A DNA stretch of 64,000 nt, taken from the NCBI GenBank assembly GCA_905116865.2, contig CAJHNH020002450.1:12501-76500 (forward strand), in the 5' to 3' direction. A program made the translations under genes and the position numbers. Of this stretch, positions 57,061-64,000 are shown in pieces. Origin of the DNA: Candidula unifasciata (lineage: Eukaryota; Mollusca; Gastropoda; Stylommatophora; Geomitridae). Every line of letters starts with the position of its first letter. Within the stretch, counting starts at the first letter, position 1. The notes under the pieces were generated by a model. The model was not told the DNA's origin, did no database searches, and saw only the letters and a program-made list of their open reading frames with translations.

Positions 57061-57570
57061 TAAACACTTCTAATATGACGATAGAGACAGCAGCTGTCAC
57101 AGGGACATTAGCATGACTGGTGGATCAGAGTAACAAGATCCAAACTGACAACTCTGACTAGAATGGGTTTAAGCCATCCAAAAGTCCAGATGCTAGAACC
57201 TATCTTGGCAGTACACATCGGGAAACGCCGAGTTGAAAGAAAATGAAAGTGCCAGAATTTAGAAGAAAGTGCATAATATTTTTGTATATGTTAAAAATTC
57301 ATTTGATTGTGAACGCAGTAGCACAGGGTACTGTGAATGACTTTATAAAACCAAAGAAGTTAAGGGGAGGGTCTGAGATGAAAATCGTAAATTTTAACCA
57401 TTTTAGGTTTCACAAATATCCATAGTAGAAAACAGCTGTGCAAAAAAAAAAAAGCGGCTTAAAATGAATTTTATTTAAAGTTTTATTTCTGCACATGTTG
57501 AAGCATGTTTAACTTATTTATCTAAATTTTTAATTTCAACACAACTTTGAAAAATTATATCCCGACTTGT
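57061..57570 (+). other. Probable LINE B 3' sequence
   Basis: At about 57150-57240 the plus strand reads LTRMGLSHPKVQMLEPILAV in one frame, which may be more LINE B-related coding or 3' sequence. Beyond 57250 I see nothing recognisable. Confidence 0.35.
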
Positions 57571-57574
57571 AATT

Positions 57575-59884
57575 GACTTCATCATCATCATCTGGTGCCT
57601 TGCCGGCTGGCGTGGACGATCATGCCTCTCCAAAATCTGCGATCTCATGCAGCATGTATCAGTTCGTGTGCCGACACACCTCCATGCCATTCAATAAGAC
57701 TGTCAAGAATATTCTCTTGTTTTCTTTCTCTGTTCCTCCTTCCACAGATCTTTCCGGTGGTCAAAACATGTTCTATTTTCCGTCTTCTCATAACATGGCT
57801 GAAAATGATGTCTGTCTCCTTCTGGTGTCTGTGATGAGTTGTCTTTAGGCTCCTGCCGCTTTCAAAACCTCTTGGTTTCTCTTTTTGGCTGTCCAAGGTA
57901 TTCTAAGCATTCTTCTGTTAAACCACATCTCTAAGGCCTCTAAAAATTGTTTGGCCTGCCTACCGTTGTCCAGGATTCACAGCCATATGTTAAAACTGGA
58001 TGTGTATAGCAATCAAGTATTCTTTTTTTTTTTAACTCTCAATGACAAATATATATTGCACAAGATATCTTTATTTTATAAAATGCAGTTTTTGCCTGTC
58101 CTATTCTGTTTCTCATCTCAGTTATGCATCTTCCATCTGATGTTATCAATGTGCCCAGATACCTAAATTTCTGTACTTGTTCTTGAATAACACTTTTAGT
58201 ACACATTTAGGAATAATTCGTTTCTTTGATAACACAATTACTTCTGTCTTCCCATTATTCAAACTGGGGTCCATTCTTCCACTTTTTAATACCACAATGT
58301 CTATCATTTCCAGTAGTTTTTTCTGTCTTGTTGCTATCAAGACTGTGTCATCAGCATAACGTAAATTGTTTATATTGTGCCTAACAACCACAATTCCGGG
58401 CATATTAATTGAAGATCTCATTATATATTCACTTAAAATTGAAAACAAATCAGGTGATAGTACACATCCTTGTTGTACGCCCCTCTTTATGTTTTGAAAT
58501 GTACCCGAACAGTTGTTAATTCTTATAGCTGCTGTTTGCTGCCAATATATATTCTTTATTATTCGTAGATCTTTTCCATCGATGTTTAAATTTTCTAACA
58601 GTTTGATAACCTATTCATGCTTCACACAGTAAAATGCTTTTGTAACGTCTATGAAGCATAAGTACAAATCAGTCTTTACTTCTTTAGCTCTTTCTGACAG
58701 TGTCCTTAGGGTGTATATGGCAAAGTTTGTACCTTTTCCTTTTACAAATACACATTGTTCATCGCTGATTTCTGGTGTAATTTGGTTTCCTATTTTTCTT
58801 ATAATTATTCTCAGTAAAATCTTAGTCATTTGACTCATAAGACTTATTGTGCGATGGTCTTCATATTTTAAAGTGTCCGGTTTCTTTGGCAGAGCTGTAA
58901 ATATGGATTTTTAAAAGTCATTTAGGATATACTTACTATTATGAATATCATTCAAAAAAATAGTTAATATTTCAGTTCCAAAATCTCCCAGTGCTTCGAT
59001 GTCTTCTAGTGAGATGTTGTCTGGCCCGGGTGCTTTTCCTTTCTTCATTTGATGTATTGCATCCTCAAGTTCTGCAGTCATTATTGGTGGACCATATTGC
59101 TGGTCTGCAGTTCTACATCTGGTCTATTTTCATCATACAATTCCCCTATATACTCTGTCCATCTGCTAATTATATTACGATGTCCCATTAATAAGTCACC
59201 ATCTTTTAATTTTAAACATTTAGTACTGTTACATGTCATCTTTCCTGTAAACATATTTATCTGTCGGTACATGGAATGTAAGTCTTTCCTGTGATTTTCC
59301 CCAATCTCTGTACACATTTGATTTTGTCAGGCTTCTTAGCCACTTTGCATTTATTCACTATTTCTTGTTGTATTATAGAGTATTCCTCTTTATCATTCTT
59401 TTTCTCCCTTCTTTAATTCATAAACTGCAGAATATCGGTTGACATCCATTTCTTTTTTTTTTTTTTGCAATTCTATGGGTTGGTGGGATTGTCTCTTTTG
59501 ATGTCTGCTGAATTGACTCACGCAACATATCCCACTGTTCATCAATAGTCTGTATAATTTCTATTGCATTATATCGGTTGTGTATAGTGACGTTGAACTG
59601 TTCCTTAATTTCGTTATCCTTTCTAAGAATTCCTAAATTTAACTTGATGTTCTGTGATGTTTTTCTAATATTCTTTAGTTTATTCTAAATTTTTCCTACA
59701 ACTGGAACATGGTCACTAATGCAGCTCCCCCCGGTCTAGTTTTTGCTCCAACTAAGCTGCTCTGGAATCTTCTTCAAATCAAAATATAATCAATCTAATT
59801 GCGGACATTATTGTCAGGACTTTTCCAAGTCTACAACCTTTAAAGATGGTGTTTAAACCAGGTGTTACCTATTATCATGCTGTG
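57575..59884 (-). pseudogene. LINE A: longest contiguous copy
   Basis: On minus, right to left. The end of the APE endonuclease lies at 59880-59700, with a linker at 59660-59330. The RT start is at 59317-59081 (GHRNIISRWTEYIGELYDEN), then SQMTKILLRIIIRKIGNQIT and LCFIDVTKAFYCV at 58838-58611. INNLRYADDTVLIATRQKK at 58448-58146 is the intact catalytic YADD, followed by LNNGKTEVIVLSKKRI. The tail at 58140-57575 includes MRRRKIEHVLTTGKICGRRN, ILDSLIEWHGGVSAHELIHA. The order matches APE-type (RTE-like) LINEs. It is 5'-truncated inside the endonuclease, where an R2-like piece begins, and frame breaks are present. Confidence 0.85.
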
Positions 59885-60030
59885 CGACTTTGGTAATTAG
59901 CAGAGAGACACCGGCAGAAACTTTATCAGACGCTTTGGCTATTAGGGATGAAAAGCTCCTTTCCACTAGGAGCTCGGACCAGTTTACCGAGGCCCATCCC
60001 CCACGACTTTCTGTTGTGTAGAGAGCCTAT
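59885..60030 (-). pseudogene. R2-like 3' fragment
   Basis: The plus sequence GGACCAGTTTACCGAGGCCC and its flanks parallel 19390-19440 (GGACCAGCTTACCGAAGCCT) in the 3' region of R2-like copy 3. This is a fourth trace of that family in the window. Confidence 0.65.
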
Positions 60031-60513
60031 ATATATGCCTTTTTTTTCATTTCTTGTCAATTTAGTTGAATTTGTATAAGTATGTTGTCCCTCCTCAATC
60101 AGACTTCAAAACTGGCTGAAATGTTTTGACATGTACACAGGGAACATGTTTTGTGATAAAAACTTAAAAATGCATATGTACAGGCTGACCCAAATATTAC
60201 ATTTTTAATGACAGCTAATTATATACTCTCTTAGTTTTTCGCTGGGGTATCAATCACCAGGAAGACAGAGCAAGATGGCGGTGTTTACTTTCTAGTGTTT
60301 CCACAATAGACCTCCGCGACACTAACAGGTCAAGGGTTAGGTTATGTATGTTAATCCTCGGGTAGGTAAACACACTTCACTGAGTACATGGTAGACCATC
60401 AAAACCATGCCACTTTGGCTGCACATATGCTCATTCTATCCCCACAGTCAGTGCACATAGTTTTGTTGATGTTTAAAGCGTTTCATCATTAATAATCATC
60501 AGTATTGTAGTCT
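60031..60513. other. No gene recognised
   Basis: No motif on either strand. Confidence 0.4.
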
Positions 60514-62814
60514 TCTATATATATAAAAATCAATGTTTGTGTGTTTGTTTGCCCCCTATAGACTCGGAAACTACTAAACAGATTGAGCTGAAATTTTTAG
60601 GATATGTTTGTTTTGATACCGGATGTTGAACCATCATGGTTTGAAATTCAACCTGTCACTGTTAGAGATAGGTGACCACAATTTAAGCCATAATATTCGA
60701 AACTAATATTTATAATTTTAGTGATTTCTAATTATAGCCACGTTAGTAATTGCGTATGCGCCGTGCAGCCAACACCCCCTCTAATACATAGAGTAGGTCG
60801 TGGTACAGCAAACAAGACTATATCTATATCTGTGCAGGCAGTGATTGCCACAATAACTATATTAGACAGGATTTCTATTTTCTGTTTTTTTTTTCAATCA
60901 TCCTTCGATGAGTTGAAAAGTAGGCGATGGATTGGTAGGGAAAAAGAGGGGGGGGGCATCAGAGACTATCTCGACGGCTGCGCAGACATTGACTGCGACA
61001 TTAACCGTGTTAGACACGTGCGATTTCTTTTGTTGTGCCGTTTCATTAATATATTTGGAATATCTGTCTATGAGAAAACAATTGCCTGCTGTTTTGAGAT
61101 GTGTTATAATCGTGACACTGCAGTAGGGACACACATCTAAAATAGTTATGTTCTCTTTTCGTTATTCCAATCGGGTGGTTGCTTGGTCGAATGGTTAGAA
61201 CACTCGGCTCTTGAGAGGGAGACCAGGGTTCGAATCCGCAGTGGTTTTTTTTATTTTTTTTAATTTTTTTATTTACTACTTAGGGCCAAAATAAAAACCC
61301 TCACCTGCACTGTCGTGGCGACAGCACTAGCCATATGGCCCTTAATGATATATATTTAAAAAAAAACAAGGACAGGTTTGTGAGTAAACCGGTTGATAAT
61401 GTATAATATGCCCTTAATGATATATATTTTAAAAAAAAAAACAAGGACAGGTTTGTGGGTAAACCGGTTGATAATTAAATTTTACCATTTCACATACTTA
61501 TGATTTCATTTTAAACTTTTCGATTGCATGGTTACGCTGAAATTTCATAGCTTTCCATTTACTTTCTTTTAGATTTAATTATTTCATCTTCGTTGGAATT
61601 TTAAGCTGTGCTGTTTACCATAGCGTTCATTTCCTAATTCTTGTGTATTTTTCCTGTTTTAATTGCTTTTCAATTGGTTTTTTCCCCTCTCAACTACTTC
61701 GATGAGGGAAAGAGTAGTCGGTGAAAATTTGGGGGGGGGGGGGGCGGGCAAACTGATTACTGAGAGAGCTTTAAGTCACAGTAACTACTTTACCCACTCA
61801 AAGTAGCAGCAGCAGTAGTAGTTGTGGTTGGGCGGTTACACCATAGTGCTCTCATGTGAAGACCGCCGGTAAGGTTATGGCATTCTTCTGTCGGGGAGCG
61901 AAATCATACACCCTAACCTGACCAGTCCGTGGCGACAGCACTAGCCATGCGGCGCCAAATCTTCTGGCTCACGACTCCCTGTCTACTCCGATGGTAAAAC
62001 AGATAGCAGTGACATTATTTTAGCCACTGTGGTGGTGGTCGTGGTAGTAGTTGTACTGGTACTTGAAGGATGATGCGGTAAATATTACATTAGCCCCATT
62101 CACTACCTATTGCAATTCCTGCTCCCAATTTAGTCCGGATGGACAGGGATGTCAATGTCAGTTACAACAAAAATAATATCGCCAGGTGATGATTTTTCAA
62201 TCCTTCGAAGAAGGAGAGAGCAGTAGTCGGTGGAAGAGGGGAGGGGAGAGGGTAATGACTGAAATTTAAGAGAACTTGAAGAGCTTTACACATGATTTTT
62301 AAGTTCTCATTACTTGCTTAAATTGTTTATATTTTACTAACGCTACCTTCACTATTCTAACTTTTTTTACGACTTACTTTGTTATTTACAAGTACAGTAG
62401 TAGCTTTACTTACGTCTCCTATAAAAAATACAAACAGCTTTAGCATGTGATAACCAAATAACCACTTTTGTTACTGTGCTAATAGCACCATTTAAACGAC
62501 CACTAATATAAAGACACAATTATATGGTGCGTGTTCTAAAGTTGGAAAACCAGACTATCTCTATATAAATGTGCAGAGAATGATTGACTATATTAGACAG
62601 GTGCGATTTCCATTGTCTTTCTTTTCCACAAACCTTTGATGAGGGAGAGGGTAGTAGGTGGATTTAGTTGTGGGGGGGGGGTGTGGGGTGGGGATCAAAG
62701 ACTATCTCTATATCTGAGCAGACAATGATTGTATTAGACACGTGCGATTTCTATTTTCTTTCATTTACATTTAGCCAAACTATGCCACAGCAACGCGTGG
62801 CCGGGTACAGCTAG
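60514..62814 (+). mobile_element. Non-autonomous Helitron, about 2.3 kb
   Basis: Starts TCTATATATATAAAAATCAA at 60514 and ends CGGGTACAGCTAG at 62814, followed by T. A GCCAC-loop-GTGGC hairpin lies just upstream of CTAG. The interior matches 50138-51980 in reverse, including the repeated ATGGCTAGTGCTGTC-type segment near 61320 and 61935. No Rep or helicase frame; the 139-codon frame at 60721-61140 has no domain and has a counterpart only in the sister copy. The base before TC is T rather than the expected A, so the exact 5' boundary is uncertain. Confidence 0.78.
61175..61246 (+). repeat. tRNA-like sequence inside Helitron
   Basis: The plus sequence has A-box-like TTGGTCGAATGGTTAGAACA, CTCTTGAGA at the anticodon-loop position, and B-box-like GGGTTCGAATCC. 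Stem pairing of the acceptor and T arms is poor, so a working tRNA is unlikely. T-rich sequence follows. It resembles a SINE head but is not the SINE found elsewhere here. Confidence 0.7.
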
Positions 62815-64000
62815 TATTTTATAAAGTTAAAAAAACATACACTGAAAAACTGTTTAAAAAAAAAAAAACACATTCAAGCAAGAGGAATGGTTTACCGGCT
62901 TCCTGAGAAATCTGAATACTCATAAAGACCATATCGGGCAGAATGTGTTCTTAGACCGTTCAGGGAAGACGGAATAGCATAGTTGGACTCCTAACATATG
63001 AAAAAAAAAAAGAATGAAGATGATATTCAACCAGACCTGGGAAATTGTAGCAATGTGCAAAAAAAAAAAAAGAAAAAAAAAACATCAAGGATAACTTTCT
63101 AGCGTAGTTTTTAGTTGGTGGCATGCTGGCAGCAGTCTGAATTGAATTCAAGACTACGTATTGTATTAATCTGTTCCCTCATCTCAATTAGCAGAGTTTA
63201 TCTGTATCACACTCACTACTTCTGGAAAGGCTTTAAGCCCCACCCTGAGGTACATTCAAAATATAGTTATCTATTTCTGTAGCTGTCAGTCAATTACTGA
63301 CTGCCCACCTACTGATCAAACTTACTAAAGTGGGGCTATCTGCAATTTATCTATCAGTAATAGGTGTGAAAAACCGGCCATCATATCTAGAGTTCTCTCC
63401 TTGTCCATGCTAGTTTTGCTGAGTTGGCAGGTAAAGAAGGGCCAAGCTTGCCCGATTATAAAATATTTCTGACAAGTCTTGTTTCCACGGGTGGACAGGC
63501 AGGTAATCTTATGTAATATCAGACAAGGACTAGTTTATTAGTCTTTTCTGAGAACGGAAAACAATTTTTATTCCTAATGGTTTTGGTGTTTAGGCCTAAT
63601 GAATAATAAAAATAATTCTTAGTATGTGTTATTGAAGAAAGATAGAAGTTAAACAAACTACATTTTAAAATCACTGAGGTGGTTTCGTCGCAACACCTCA
63701 CGCCATTGAGAAGCTACTGGGAAAACAACTTTAGGAGGTATCCTGGGTATAATATGGCAAATGAAAGAACATAAAATGCAAACTAGAATATGTTTAAGGC
63801 AGAATGTTGTTACATGCATGTTGTTATCCCCCCCCTCCCCCTCGCCCCCTCCACCCCTTTTTCTTTTACATACCACTCGTAGAGTGTTTCATGTTCAAGA
63901 AATCGTAACATTTATTAGCCAGTCCTCCTTCAGTCTTACCATCGTTTATATATGTGCATTGTTTTCATTTACCAGCGTTTAAAAGCACTCCTCCTCGTAA
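62815..64000. other. No gene recognised
   Basis: A/T-rich with A runs near 62857, 63001 and 63060 and a C/T-rich patch near 63830-63860. No motif on either strand. Confidence 0.4.

Noticed and set aside
60721..61140. 139-codon plus-strand protein in the Helitron
   Set aside because: No Rep or helicase motif; it includes Gly- and Lys-rich stretches from simple sequence and matches only the sister Helitron copy.
61175..61246. Functional tRNA gene
   Set aside because: A- and B-box-like motifs are present, but acceptor and T stems pair poorly and the sequence lies inside a Helitron copy.

Overview
This window reads as a stretch of animal nuclear genome, almost certainly an invertebrate, built nearly entirely from decayed mobile elements. 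There is no long intact open reading frame. Coding signal appears as short, frame-broken pieces of reverse transcriptases, endonucleases, RNase H and transposases on both strands. These are mixed with CA/GT and AT microsatellites, long G or C runs, a 1.5 kb satellite array and AT-rich non-coding DNA. R2-like LINEs, GIY-YIG Penelope-like elements, RNase H-bearing I-type LINEs, tRNA-derived SINEs, Helitrons, hATs and a mariner together point to a metazoan. A mollusc or other lophotrochozoan would fit, but nothing here proves the taxon. I saw no functional host gene; the only recognisable host-derived coding sequence is a truncated ribosomal P-stalk (probably RPLP0) retrocopy near 47 kb.

Layout. 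0-6.5 kb: stacked minus-strand LINE pieces, one inserted with a clear target-site duplication, then a plus-strand I-type LINE tail with RNase H. 6.9-9.1 kb: plus-strand R2-like element. 9.5-11.4 kb: minus-strand RTE-like LINE. 11.4-12.15 kb: mariner split by a SINE. 13.17-14.72 kb: 28-bp satellite array. 14.7-17.9 kb and 19.0-20.3 kb: two more R2-like elements on minus. 20.6-21.6 kb: non-autonomous hAT. 24.1-25.9 kb: Penelope-like element with an inverted 5' end. 26.4-30.7 kb: AT-rich DNA between 120-bp direct repeats. 32.6-41.1 kb: LINE pieces, two SINEs and a second hAT copy. 41.4-42.2 kb: hAT transposase relic. 42.7-45.0 kb: a rearranged LINE. 46.4-48.1 kb: chimeric retrocopy between direct repeats. 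49.5-52.0 kb: tandem Helitron pair. 53.5-57.1 kb: the most complete I-type LINE. 57.6-59.9 kb: longest copy of the commonest LINE family. 60.5-62.8 kb: inverted Helitron copy. The rest shows little.

The pieces form repeat families that recur across the window. I label them here: LINE A, B, C, D, E, F and G; R2-like; SINE; hAT; Helitron. These labels are local and are not database names. Nested insertions give a partial history: the SINE landed in an existing mariner and in an existing LINE C, LINE D landed next to a truncated LINE A, and hAT elements carry LINE sequence. All family calls rest on reading translations and motifs by eye, with no database search.
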